Counted from the first letter of the stretch, positions 1-11,289 are shown. The stretch is 64,000 nucleotides of DNA from Posidonia oceanica (GCA_037176725.1 JAZBRS010000020.1:97792501-97856500), one strand, 5' to 3'. Translations and numbers: made by a program. Notes: generated from the letters alone by a model not told the origin.

Positions 1-29
1 TAGAAGCCCAGTTGGGACAGGAAGGCCTA

Positions 30-143
30 GTCGCCAGTCACACAGACGACTGGACTTTGTTGTCGCCACTTGCCCAGGCGACTTGGTCTGTCGCTACTCA
101 CAGTGGCGACTGGACTGAGTTGCCGCCAGCGAGTGCGGCGACT
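30..143. repeat. Array of four evenly spaced short inverted repeats
   Basis: GTCGCC-like arms begin at 30, 62, 90 and 122 and are each followed exactly 15 bases later by the complementary GGCGAC-like arm (45, 77, 105, 137). Each pair has 6-base arms and a 9-base loop. The middle two pairs are nearly or fully complementary and the outer two carry one or two changes. The loops are not alike. The array lies inside LTR A. Confidence 0.6.
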
Positions 144-1815
144 CACCGGTTCAACTCTCTCCCGCGCAGACCATCGTCTCCCACGAGCTGCGGCCATGCC
201 GTCCGCTCATGCCGCTCGCGCCACCCTACGAGCCCTAGCCCATGCCCTACGACCTACACCCTTGACCAAACAAAAACTCCCTCTTCCCCAGATCCCAACA
301 GTGGGAGACTAGGGAGAAAAATTAGTGGAGAACGCTTGCCAAAGACCCACATGGAGGAGGATCCATTTTTTCCTCCCTTCCCCACACTCCGGTGGCCAAT
401 TCCTCCACTTCCAAAGCCCAAACCAAAGCCCCACACACTCCTGAGCGATCCCTGATCTTCCCCGGACGCCGACACAACCTTCCCCGGGCTTCCAGAGCCT
501 CACACGCCGTTGTCTTCCTCAGCTTCGACGAGTCATCCGAACTTTGGCGAGCCACCCGCTTCGCCTGTTCGACATCGAATTCTTCTCCCTCACCCACTGG
601 GAAGCATCACCAGACGTCCCCGAGTACATCCCAACACCGCCGAGCAGCCGCTGCTCCCTCCAACGCCGCTACAACCACCGCACCTTCCAACTCCGACGAG
701 CCGCGTCGGGAGGCACGACCGTGCCCCTACACAGGTATGAAACCCTTCCTTCTCCTTCCTCGGGCCTCACTCTAGCTCCCTCGGCCTCCTCTGAGCGCCT
801 TGCTGGTGTCTCACAGCCTGTCGGCCTCCACAAGGCCGGCGGACGCGGTCGTCGCCGGTGAGAAGAGGAGTGAGGTGGTCTGAGTGATCCGCTCATCTGT
901 TTTTAATTCCGAATGCATACTCGCGCTCATGGGAATGCCGTGAAGCTTCCCTGATCGTTGTCGACCTCTTTCGCGCCGCCGTTGGTGTGGATTTTGGCGT
1001 CGAAGTCCGACCATCGGACTGTCGCTGGCTGGAGTTTGGGCTGCCGTATCTCGCAGCCTAGGCTACCGTTTTGCTTGCTGATTGTATGTATGAATGCATG
1101 GATGAATGGTCTTTAAATTCCAATTTTTAGCTTCCTGTTTCGTATCGTCTCCGGTGAGAGGTTTGGCTCCAAAGTTCACTGTGCAAACTGCTTGTGCTGC
1201 CGATTCAGACGCCGCTTAAGGTGGCGGTTAGCCTGGCTTTCCGGGCAGTCTCTGCGTCGACTTTGCGCCGACGTATCTCTCCGTCTGGCCACCCATCTTA
1301 TACTCTACTTGCATGTATTTACTCTCTGTTATGCCCTCTACACTGTTGTTTGTCTGGTTTTGCATTTTGAGTAGATTTGAATGCTTGTTGGAGGCCATGA
1401 AGTTGCCTGTCTTGGTAGTCTATACAGGGTCCAGCCGTCGCCCTCGCCAGTGACATGCGCTGCCGCCGTCCCAACAGGCGTCGTGGCCTTGTCGCCCTGA
1501 GAATCGGCGACCACCACTGGCGCCACAGGCACCAGCAACTGAGCGTGTCTGTCCAGACAGTGGCCTCGTCTTTTGTTTGCTGCTTTGAATTTAAGCCTAC
1601 TTAGCATGTTAAACCCTGTTTAGCTTGTTAATTGTCTTTATCATTGCATCATGGTATTTAGCCTTCACACCCATATTTGGCATGTTTTCCACTATGCGAA
1701 GCATGTTTGCAAATGGCATTTAGGTAGGCAAAGCACACACTAGGCATGCATAGCATTCCTCGCCCCTTAGGCGTACAGTAAAAGACAAGTATTTACTGAA
1801 ATTCCCGCATATGCG

Positions 1816-2030
1816 AGCGATTAGCCTTGAAAGACGGATTCCTCGGGCGTGTCGGGAGTGCCTAATACCTTCCCCGCACGTAATAGGAGTCCTTACTCTT
1901 TCTTTGGCCCGTAATGACCATATGCCCATATCCTAGGCACAAGTCATTTTACTTTGCATAGCATCGCATGAGCTTGCATGTTTTCTATGCTTTTCCTCGT
2001 CTTCCTGACAATAGACTAGGTGACGACTCC
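1816..2030 (+). other. Conserved LTR core, copy A, with primer-site-like end
   Basis: This block runs from 'GCGATTAGCC' through 'AATACCTTCCCCGCACGTAA', 'AGGAGTCCTTACTC' and 'GTAATGACCAT' to 'GACTAGGTGACGACTCC'. The same ordered motifs recur in copies B (5,698-5,914), C (44,585-44,822, minus) and, more diverged, D (49,505-49,745, minus). It ends in TGACGACTCC (2,021-2,030), close to the CGACTCC heart of the primer site at 2,201. Confidence 0.7.
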
Positions 2031-2200
2031 CTTTGTCTTATCTGTATTCTATTCGTGTTTTCCCGGTATTTTTGAGTCGAGTTTCTCCTCGGATTCACTG
2101 CTGACGATGGCTTCCCTCTCTCTCTCATGGCACGATCGCACTTGAGCTAGGGCAGCGTACGAGACCCACCGTGGCCAAGCGGCGGACGGTCACAGCAAAG

Positions 2201-2218
2201 TGGTGACTCCGCTAGGGA
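2201..2218 (+). other. Primer binding site, tRNA-Arg type (LTR A)
   Basis: TGGTGACTCCGCTAGGGA follows the LTR end after six bases. Ideal TGGCGACTCC would pair with the 3' end of plant tRNA-Arg (...GGAGTCG-CCA), as is known for Ogre/Tat elements; there is one mismatch in the first ten bases here. Confidence 0.6.
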
Positions 2219-3254
2219 TTATAGACTCTGGCTTTCACTTTGGCTTTTCGCTTGCATGGTTTTTCGCATTTGCTTGCCTTATGCCCTATTTCCATGCTTT
2301 CTGCTTGCCTTATGCATGTTTGCCTACTTTATTGCTTACAATGCTTTTACTTGCTTTATTTATGTACTATACATGCCTAAATACATGCTTGACGCATTAT
2401 ACATGCCTTTTGAGTGGTAAATGCTTTGTTTTACACAGTTGCTATGCCACTACACACGCACATGCCTTGTATACATGCCTTTTGATATGAAAAGTGCTTT
2501 CTTTTCCACTATCATGTACACAACACATTGCACATGCCATACACTTGGCTTTTGCCTTATTGTATGATGCTTGCATGCCATGACTCCATGTTTCTTTCCC
2601 TTTCATGCTTTGCCATGCTTAGGATATTAGAAACATGATTGCTCCCCTTCCGCATTAATTTAAAAACAACAATAAAGCCAAACATTAACATTTAAGCAAA
2701 ACTAGAGCTAAACTTGTAATTCCCCCATTGGTTAATAAAATGCAAGTAAAACACTCTAAATGCATATCGTATGTCTGATTCATATTAGAAAGCATGCATC
2801 TTCTCATCCCTGAGTCCACCCACTTAGTCTGAGAAGGACAGTCCTGGTCTCTCGTTCAGCTGCTTTGGCACAGGGCGAGTTGATCGGTCTGTCCCCCTTG
2901 TCTGGGGTCGTGTCGGTGCTACTAGAGGGTACAGCTCATGCTCAGGTAGGGTTAAGGCCACTAATCACATCGCATTGCATTTCATTGCATCCTCTTTGCG
3001 CTGTCATACTCCATGCAAACACCACCCTAACTCACGCATTCCGCATCACCCAGCATTGCGTGCTTAGAAATCGAATCCCTGGTTCGTGTATTGCTCAAAG
3101 TGGTATCCTCAGCACCTCAAACTTTCTACAGTTTGCTTGCTTAGTGTGACACTTGGGGTAATGCACGCCCAACCTTTCTTTCTTGGCATTGCATGCAAAG
3201 CATCGCATGCACAACCCTAACATCATTTGCACAGCACCTGCATCACCATCGCTT

Positions 3255-3425
3255 AGAGCTGTACAGAGCTCAGCGAGCGGCACCCTCCGCGTTGGAGCCG
3301 CACACAGCTCAGCATACAGCATCAGCATCGCCCTCGCTAGAGCTGTACAGAGCTCAGCGAGCGGCACCCTCCGCGCTAGAGCCACACACATCTCAACGCA
3401 TAGCATTGCATCATTCGCATCCGCA
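3255..3425. repeat. 84-bp tandem duplication
   Basis: The run 'AGAGCTGTACAGAGCTCAGC' starts at 3,255 and again at 3,339, each time followed by GAGCGGCACCCTCCGCG and a serine/histidine-like coding pattern without a conserved frame. Period is 84 bases, two copies, then decay. Confidence 0.8.
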
Positions 3426-3711
3426 CCGCATATGCATGCATCACCCGTGTACTCCTAGCGGAGTTCAGCGCAATGAGCATTAGCATAAGCATTACACCAG
3501 CATCAGCATCAACATCAGCATAGCATGATTTTCATCAGCATTGTGTTTTTTAGCATCCACATCCGCATTTGCATTGCGGCAACGTGTCATGACCTCCGAT
3601 GCATCCTCCGGATAAGTGATTCACGCCGACAGCAAACACCACCTCTTGTTTGACTTCAGGCGGGGTGTCTTGTCAACCCTAAGCCACGGTCTCGCTACGC
3701 TTAACCTCGCT

Positions 3712-3725
3712 CAGAGAGGGGCATT
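3712..3725 (+). other. Polypurine tract before LTR B
   Basis: CAGAGAGGGGCATT directly precedes the LTR start TGTAGACACCCC at 3,726. This is the expected site for plus-strand priming in an LTR retrotransposon and marks the left edge of LTR B. Confidence 0.7.
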
Positions 3726-6042
3726 TGTAGACACCCCAATTTGATGCCACTCAAAGGTGAATTTCTCTGAAAGAGCTCGCTTCAGTCGCGACGAGGCATT
3801 ACCCGATCACCTTCCCAAAAACTAGCACAAAAACCCACACAAATATCCCAAACCTAGCCAAACACCTCAAACCTCACCAAAACCCATCATATCACAAGCC
3901 TTCATAGCCCAAAGCTCACTGGTGGTCCGAAACCCGAGGAAACGGGCCCAGAATCCACTACAATAGGCTCTATTTGGTCAGACTGCGGATTCTAGCCGCT
4001 AGTATGTCCCGCATATTTCATGCGCAGATATCCTAGGTCAGAAGCCGTTGCAGGCTGATCGAGCTCGCTGTGCACTCGCCATGGCTAGCCTTCGCTTGGA
4101 TTTTGGCACCCTAAGGACCTCGATCACCAAGCTCGCACCAGGAACCAAAATCACCCTCGATTGCGCCCATTTGAATGCTAGCCAATAGTTTGAAACCTCA
4201 GCTTGCGTGCGTCCGTGCAGTGTATCGGCAGCCCTCGCCCACGTGCGACCATCCCAATTTCGACACCCTCTAGCCTCACATGACCCTTCTGCATCTTGCC
4301 CTACCACCTTGCACCAACGGCCAAGCATGCCACCTCTTGCCAGAAGCAACCTCGCATTGCCAAAGCAAAAGGAGAGCCCGTTGCTTGCAACCGGGGGAGG
4401 TCAGCATTTTTCCCAGAGAACCCATTGCTACCAACACCAACAGAGCATTCCACCACCTTCCTGGCACTCCTCGGACCCTCGTCTGGCCCTCCTTGCATTG
4501 CCCAGTGACCCGGAGCGTGTGCCACCACCACAACACACCTTTCTTCCCTAACTCCGGCCACTCACCACCAATTCCAGCCACCCAAAGCTTAAATACCCAT
4601 CACATTGCCTTCCATGTCCAACTAGACCACACACAAGCCAGTCCAAGCATCCAGCACCACTCCTCAACCACCGCAGCCTCCGCCTCCTTCGCCCTGAGCA
4701 TTGACGACCCGGAGAACGCCCGCCGCGAGCCTCGCCGAGAGGGACAACCCACCCGTCAACACAGGTGAACCTTCACCCTCCAGCCTCGTAGTTTCTCTTT
4801 TCTTGCTTAGTATCGCATTCCCATAGCTTGATTGCACCGCATTCCATTGGTTTCATTCCATTTTGCAACTTTGTTTACTATGCTTGCCGATTTCCATTTT
4901 CTTGCCGGCATACATTGCATTGGGGTGACTCCTTGGTTCCGAGCGAGGCTGAGCACCGTTGAGATCGAACTGGAGTCACCCCCACACCTACATACCTCTT
5001 CCTGGAGCTGCCATGATGCCGCGTTACTCCCTTGAGCTATGCAAATGGCTGACCATCTTTGCCATGACGGACAGAGACGACACGCCTGAGTGGTGAAGGC
5101 AGGAGGCCATTGCTTTGTTTTCTCACAATGCATTGCATGTAGGTAGTCTCCCTGATCCCCCCAACCTTTCCAGAGTGCCTCGGCACCGTTTCGTGGTTTC
5201 CTAGCCTCCACCAGGGCCGACGAACCCAACGTTTCAGGCCGATGGAGCATGGAGGTGGGTGGATCAATATACCCACTCTAGACCTATTTGGTTTGCACGG
5301 TTTTAGTGTTTGGATCTCCCTTGTGCTTCGCCGATGCTTTCCCGCATGATTTCGTTTGATTCTGACCTAAATTCGAGTGATGAAGTTCGTAGTCTAGAAC
5401 TGGAAACCTGGTACCTATCTTGGTACTGCTTATTGGTCCCGTGTATTACTACTGTGTTTTTGCCAGAATCCAGAGCACTTGAATAGAGCCCAGATTTGTT
5501 GGTTTGATTGCTTTCCTTGGTTTTCTGGCTCACTGATTTGATTGCTCAACATGTTTTACTTGCACATCATAGCATCATTGCATCAACCATCCATTTCTAG
5601 GCATGTATCTAATGACATACATCCATTTGCAAGGCATAGCATTCATTGCCCTTTGAGGCATACATTTTGGTGTTATCGCCTACATCCTCACATGCAAGCG
5701 AGTTAAGCCAAGAAAGACCGACTCTCGGGTGCATGGGGGTGTCTAACACCTTCCCCATGCATAACAGGAGTCCTTACCGTTTCTCTGGCCCTTAATGACC
5801 ATAGAGTCTCATCCATTGGCACGAGTCATGCATTTTTAGCAAACTTTGCATGCATATCATGCATCCCTTTCAGTTTTCCTCATTTCTCCGACAAATAGAC
5901 TAGGTGGCGACTCCTTTTCCTTATCCTTTTGTTTCTCTTCGCCCATCTTTCGATGTTTTCAAGTCGAGTCCTCCTCGGATGTATCGCTCAGCCGTGGCCG
6001 TCATCAGCTCGCCCCTACAAGCCATGTGGACGCATGGTCACA
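3726..6042 (+). mobile_element. Tat/Ogre-like LTR B
   Basis: The repeat begins TGTAGACACCCC right after a polypurine tract and ends ...GGTCACA before a primer site, giving 2,317 bp with TG...CA ends. It carries the shared core (5,698-5,914). A GC-rich segment at 4,640-4,770 ends in a possible splice donor (ACACAGGTGAAC). The 162-codon open frame at 4,280-4,768 has no recognisable domain and is taken as LTR sequence. Because internal-type sequence lies on both sides, this LTR is shared by two units in tandem. Confidence 0.65.
5698..5914 (+). other. Conserved LTR core, copy B
   Basis: Motifs in the same order as in copy A: 'GAGTTAAGCCAAGAAAGACC', 'GGTGTCTAACACCTTCCCC', 'ACAGGAGTCCTTACC', 'CTTAATGACCATAG' and the terminal TGGCGACTCC at 5,905-5,914. 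GGTGTCTAACACC can fold on itself. The last ten bases are a perfect tRNA-Arg primer-site sequence although the real primer site is 143 bases further on. Confidence 0.75.
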
Positions 6043-6512
6043 GGAATTGGCAACTCCGCTGGGGATACAAGACTCTGGCTTTCGCATTCGTTTTTTTCGC
6101 TTGCATGGTTTTTCGCATTTTGCTTGCCTTATTATGCTTACCCATGCTTTAATTCTTGCTTATTATCATGCTTACATGCCTTTTGAATGGTGAATGCTTG
6201 CTTTACACATATGCTATGCCACCACATGCACATGCCATGTATCATGCTTTTGATGTGATGGATGTTTTTCTACTTTTACCATCATGTTCATAACACTTGC
6301 ACATGCCATGCACATGCCTTTTGGTTGATGTATGATTGCTTGCATGCCATGACTTGATGTCTCTTTCCCTTTTGCATATGCCATGCTTAGGATAATTAGA
6401 GACATATTTGCTCCCCTTTGGCTTAATTTAAAAGATGTAAATAAAGCCAAACAATAACATCCAAGCATAACTAGAGCCAAACTTGCAATTTCCCTTTTTG
6501 GCTAAATAAAAT
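6043..6512 (+). mobile_element. Internal fragment after LTR B, cut off by a chromovirus LTR
   Basis: This 470-bp piece parallels 2,195-2,760. It ends abruptly near 6,512, where sequence of the minus-strand chromovirus LTR begins (the words 'CACTAGACTCGACTGCTACTCC' onward match 23,875-23,895). No protein domain is visible. Confidence 0.55.
6048..6065 (+). other. Primer binding site, tRNA-Arg type (LTR B)
   Basis: TTGGCAACTCCGCTGGGG follows the end of LTR B by five bases. It matches the site after LTR A, which is seen as TGGTGACTCCGCTAGGGA. Confidence 0.6.
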
Positions 6513-8580
6513 GCATGGTCACAGCAGCTATGTGACTCTTGCTATATGCACTAGACTCGACTGCTACTCCACAATCTACACCTGCAAGCTAATTCATCAG
6601 AACACACGTGAGTGACTTCTAATAGTCACTTAGTATATGCCTACCAACTACTGAAAACAGCAAACCAGGATTGGAGATTTTGAAACTCAGCTCCCCAGCA
6701 AACACGATAGCTCCTCGTGGCAGTCTCAAGACCCAAACCTGCAAAGTCACCAAACCTGCAAAATTCTATTGCAGACATGCATAAAATTCTTTTAAATATG
6801 CCTTTCAAAACTCATTTTCTCTTTTTCAAACCAAAACACGTTCATCTTTGGAAACTCTTTATGCACACTTGAAATGGCTACTCTTTGTCAAACCAAGTCT
6901 AAAACCACCATAAATCTACATCTCGAAAGCCATGGTCTCCTCTAGACCAGAGTTTAAAAACCTGAATCAGTGCTCAGAAAGACCTCAATCGCAACTCACA
7001 CACAAAGCACAAAAACCTTTCGTGTCACTCAGGCTACAAGCGACCAACCAGCCCACAAGCAGCCACCAAGGCACGCTGTACTACCGTGGCAGAGCCACCT
7101 TGTACAGGAGCCCACTGCCTTATGTTCATACTCTAAGAACCCTCAAAATGTCCACACTAGGACAACACAAACACAGGACCTGCCCTCTCGACGTCCTTGG
7201 TGCCTGGACCACCCAGGAACTCTAACCCTTGACCCTGGCAGTGCTCTACTCAGAACCTCGACATCAGACTCGTACCTGACCCTCTAGAGGTATCACTCAT
7301 CGTTAGTACACCAGTATAATCCTACGACCCTCTTGGTTCCTCGAAAACCATGGCAAAACCAAACGGACCTCATCCTAGGCAACTCGCTCTCGACCATCCT
7401 GGGGTATCAATCGTCCCTAGTTTGCTGGCCAAAAGCTTCAGCCTCTCGGTCCTTCAAAACCTCGGAAAACCATTTTCCAAAACCTTTGCAAAACTTATGC
7501 ATTTCTTTTCCAAATCTTTTTTGGAAAACCATTTCGAAAACCCATTTTCAAGATCAACTCATAAAACTACAAAACTCTACACAAAACATCATGCCAAAAC
7601 CCCATGTGAAACAACACTAAAACCACAAAACACCAACTCAGAGCTGCCCAAAAACAACACCAAATGCCAGCTGAAACGACTAAAACAAGGGGCCGCATGG
7701 CCCACTCGTGCTGGTCCCCCATGCCCTTAGTGCTGTAAACTCAGCAGTAGAAAACAGGGCATCTTATTCGAAATCCAAAACTCAAACCCTGCAATCAACG
7801 AGCAATACAAGCACAAAAACTAGAGGAAATTGGAATTGAAGCTGTAAATCACACATCCAGGCATTAAAAAAAATGATTCATCAAAGAATCGGCCAAGAAT
7901 CACACAAATGGGATGGATTTACTTGCGGGAACCCATCACCTATGTACAGCCTCCTCTGGCTGCCGGCCACCCCAGATTCCACTCATGGAATCTCAAGCAT
8001 GAATCACACTATCATGTGCCTAACAAGGAAGAGAGAGATAGGTAGAGCGTGTACCTCTACCGATGATCGACTCTCATGCTTGCACGTCAGGGACAACCAC
8101 TATGACTCCTTAGCGTCACTGCGACAGTAGCAATAGCTCGACAGTACGATGGCACCATCACAGCAACAGAGACGATGGTAGCGGTAGTGAGCGGCAGCGA
8201 CGATTGGCAAGCACAGACAACCTCCTCCCCTGCTTACTCACACACACACACTCTCCTCCTCTCTAGATTCTCCTCCTCTTCTTCTTCTCTCACTCACTGA
8301 CCCTCTCTCTCCCCAATCTCTCTCTCTACCTATGTGTCTGGAGTTAAGAGGCAGTGCTGCCCCTTAAATAGCCGAGCCTAAGACAAGTGTTAGCTCAACA
8401 CAAGGACACCACACACACACCCGCCAACCCAAAACCAAGTGGGAAATCGAAACCCAAAACAATAACTTAACTTACAGTGTTCTGGATTGATAAAACATGC
8501 TCAGAACCTGCACAGACCATATGTGCCTTGTACTCGCACCTGGTATATGCGCCAGACCCACACAGACCATAGATGTTACA
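6513..8580 (-). repeat. 3' LTR of the minus-strand chromovirus, truncated
   Basis: Read on the minus strand it starts TGTAACATCTATGG at 8,580. It matches 12,590-14,428 over most of its length, for example 'CTCTTTTTCAAACCAAAACA' at both 6,820 and 12,590. A promoter-like TATTTAAG lies on the minus strand near 8,370, followed by a GA/CT-rich leader. The true 3' end is lost at the junction near 6,512. Confidence 0.8.
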
Positions 8581-8610
8581 TCTGACCCTCCTTAAAAGAA
8601 TTTCGTCCCC
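8581..8610 (-). other. Polypurine tract of the minus-strand chromovirus
   Basis: On the minus strand the sequence GGGACGAAATTCTTTTAAGG then AGGGTCAGA runs straight into the LTR start TGTAACA at 8,580. Confidence 0.8.
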
Positions 8611-8624
8611 GAAATTACATTCAG

Positions 8625-8720
8625 GCGAAAAGATAAGGGTGTTGGGTGAGGATGTCATCCACCAACTCTCAAGTGGCCTCCACAAAACCTTGGTGGCACC
8701 AAAGCACAAGCACAAGTGGA
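8625..8720 (-). pseudogene. Integrase C-terminal tail remnant
   Basis: The minus strand encodes words resembling the chromovirus integrase end (KVLWR..., then a TW-like E-V/L-D-D-I segment) just ahead of the polypurine tract, split over frames. Only the tail survives. Identification depends on position as much as on sequence. Confidence 0.45.
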
Positions 8721-8889
8721 AGAATCCTGTTCTGCGAAACCTACTCCTTCCAATCAAGGATCTGGACGGTATCCTCGATGAAGGACAGATCTCTAGGGAA
8801 CAACTCTGGCTAAATCGGAATAGCTTAAGACATATCAGCCATTGGCTAAACTAAAATCACTTGAGACGTATCAGCTAGACACTTCCTCG

Positions 8890-9310
8890 GCAAAACTCCC
8901 TTGCCAACTCTGAGGGTCAACAAATACTTCAAGCTATCCCCCCAAAAGTAGTATCACCCGAGCTTCAGTGCGAACACCATAGCAACCATCCCAAGATCCT
9001 GAGTCGGGTAGTTCTCTTTTGTGATTCTTTAACTAGCGAGGAGCATAGCCCACTAAATTGCTATGCTACATAAGGACACGACCCAACCCAGATCCACAAC
9101 CATCATTGCTCACAGTGAAACCACCACTTCCAGGAGGCAAGGTCATCACATGAGTCGAACTCAATCAAGCCACCCACTCATAGATGCTCTTTCACAATCT
9201 CGGCCCTACACACAAGCTGACCTCCTTCCCAGCCAATCTTATCCAGGATGTCACTATCTTGGAGATATCTATATCGAATCCTTGATAAACAACCTCAACT
9301 CGCACCACCA
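8890..9310 (-). pseudogene. RNase H domain remnant of chromovirus pol
   Basis: Minus-strand reading gives a stop-broken series that includes LKNHKRNYPTQDLGM and MVFALK, which matches the conserved 'QLKxHExNYPTHDLEL...VFALKxW' block of Ty3 RNase H. Upstream, 9,230-9,300 carries the RT-thumb-like segment. Several stops interrupt it. The matching plus-strand segment at 35,980-36,340 is an independent decayed copy. Confidence 0.6.
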
Positions 9311-9869
9311 CCATGCGATACCAATGCACAACATTAGTGCGCAACACCTCCCAGTCTAGAGCACACCACACATCTAGGAAGTCTCATACTTCACCTAGAT
9401 GCAACAACAAGAGGATGAAATGCAGAGCATTCTTCACACAAACACCAAACTCAAACTAGAAAACAAAAGATGACAAACAACAAGCATGGAGGGTTACACC
9501 AGAGGCAGTCATCTATTGCACCTCCCCCCTCCACCACCACATCACAAGACAGTTGAGCTCTAGGAATAGCGACTAAGAAAACACATCCTCTAGTTGACTA
9601 ACGTGCTACGTCTCCAGCTCTCTTGGGTGGATCAGGCATTTCTTCTACAAATGCCCTACCTTCCCGCAGCCACAACACACCAAACAGACCAGTGCTCACT
9701 ACATACGTGGACTACTCTTAGCAACATGGCTCACTCAGCCACACAGGCAGCAATGACTCCCACCCAACATACCAGCATCGAATCCTACCTAATTGGAATT
9801 GTCACCATGCCCACCAGCAATGCGATCTCTATTACTCGCAATGCTGTCAAGCCGCACCAAATCCTCTGA

Positions 9870-10475
9870 TCACACTCTCTCAGGATCTCTTTCTTGAGAT
9901 GATATGGCCAAAGAACATGACTTCACTTAGCCAGAACTCACACTTGGAGAACTTGGCATATAACTGATGCTACCTCAATGTCTCCAGCACTATCCTCAGG
10001 TGCGTCTGGTGACTTTCCACATCTGGAGAGTAGACCAGCACATCACCCACAAATACCACCACAAATTGATTCAAGTATGGTATGAATGCTCTATTCATCA
10101 GGTCCATAAATGCAGCTGGTGCATTTGTTAGTCCAAAAGGCATAACCAGGAACTCGTAATGACCATACTGAGTCCGAAACGCAATCTTATGGACATTTGA
10201 TTCACGGATCCTCAATCGATGATAATCTATCCTCAGATCTATCTTCGAAAAGACTAAGGCTGACTGCAATTGGTCAAACAGATCATCCATCCTGGGTGAG
10301 GGATACTTGTTCTTCACTGTGATCTAGTTCAACATTCGATAATCTATACACAGTCGAAGTGAACCATCCTTCTTCTTGACAAACAAGACAGGTGCACTCC
10401 AAGGCGACACACTTGGATAGATAAATCCTTTGTCCAAAAAGTCTTGCAATTGCTTCTTGAGTTCCTACAATTCTA
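9870..10475 (-). pseudogene. Reverse transcriptase remnant of chromovirus pol
   Basis: The minus strand encodes [40 protein letters not shown], then a TAG stop (10,324-10,326), then [51 protein letters not shown] and the active-site strand. The catalytic pair reads [13 protein letters not shown] where the family has F-I/V-D-D: the first aspartate is glycine. With the stop and this loss the enzyme cannot be active. The stretch 9,870-9,965 continues as KFSKCEFWL, the usual connection sequence. Confidence 0.85.
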
Positions 10476-10739
10476 CATGTGCCATCCTGCATGGAACCTT
10501 GGAAATAGGACTAGACCCCGGCATTAGATCGATTAGGAACTCAATCTCCCTGTGGTGGTACTCTAGGTAACTCCTTAGGAAAGACATCTAGGTATTCACA
10601 GACAATTGGAATATCATGTACTCCCAGAGTCGACGAGGACGAAAGAACACTGGCCAAGTACCCCTACACAACCCTTCGCCAGAGAGCGGTAAGCCTTTGT
10701 TGTAGAAATCTACAACTTCGGCTTACCTAGTCTCACTCT

Positions 10740-11120
10740 CTACACAGAACATAAACCTTGCCCAGGGTACTCTACCAGTACCCTCTTCTTAGCACAGTCA
10801 ATCAATACCAATTGTTGTGTCAGCCAATCCATGCCCAATATAACATCATACTCTTGCATGTCCATCACTATCAGGCTGACCTTGAAACTTGTGCCACTAA
10901 ACTTCATGCCCACTGACCATCAATACTTCCATTCTGGACTGTGCTCTCCCTAGTGGAGTCACCACATTGAGATAAGAGCCAATCTATTCGGCCTATCTCC
11001 TATCTCCACTGCAAAAGACTCAGAGATGAAGGATAATGAACTTCCTGAGTCAAACACCCTAGCCATTCGATTTGCAACCAGAAACGTGTCTAGGGACAAC
11101 ATACACAACAATCACAGCAA
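10740..11120 (-). pseudogene. Retropepsin (aspartic protease) remnant
   Basis: Minus-strand translation shows MDMQEYDVILGMDWLTQQ around 10,800-10,870, the conserved C-terminal block of plant Ty3 proteases (D-V-I-L-G-M-D-W-L). The region towards 11,120 holds the expected upstream part with frame breaks. It lies between the zinc knuckles and RT, as expected. Confidence 0.65.
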
Positions 11121-11289
11121 CAATCAATAACTATAGGGGCTGGGTACACGTGATTACAACAAAAAAATGGAGAGTTACACAATATAATCGACTACTGTTC
11201 CTTACCCTCCACGACATCCCTCGAGGACCCAACATCTGGAGTGGAAATCATGAACATGCGTCCTTTGGTTGATTGTTGCGGTGTATCTC

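Larger units (their letters stand above)
1..2194 (+). mobile_element. Tat/Ogre-like LTR A (left end outside window)
   Basis: This stretch is read as a long terminal repeat because it ends in ...GGTCACA and is followed six bases later by a tRNA-Arg-type primer site. Its last 400 bases resemble the end of LTR B (3,726-6,042) in order and sequence, while its first 1.7 kb does not visibly match LTR B. It holds GC-rich segments at 150-860 and 1,430-1,560 and no gene. The open frames here run through non-coding LTR sequence. Assignment to the Tat/Ogre branch rests on the primer site and the long LTR and is an inference. Confidence 0.6.
2195..3725 (+). mobile_element. Short non-coding internal region between LTR A and LTR B
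   Basis: About 1.5 kb lie between the primer site of LTR A and the polypurine tract before LTR B. No gag, protease, RT or integrase motif is visible, so this is a non-autonomous or deleted element. Bases 2,200-2,760 match 6,045-6,512 after LTR B, with shared runs such as 'GCTTGCATGGTTTTTCGCAT' and 'CATGCTTAGGAT'. The rest is rich in GCAT and CATGC words. Confidence 0.55.

Noticed and set aside
4280..4768. 162-codon plus-strand ORF in LTR B
   Set aside because: Cysteine/histidine/proline-rich translation of LTR sequence, with open frames on both strands at the same place.
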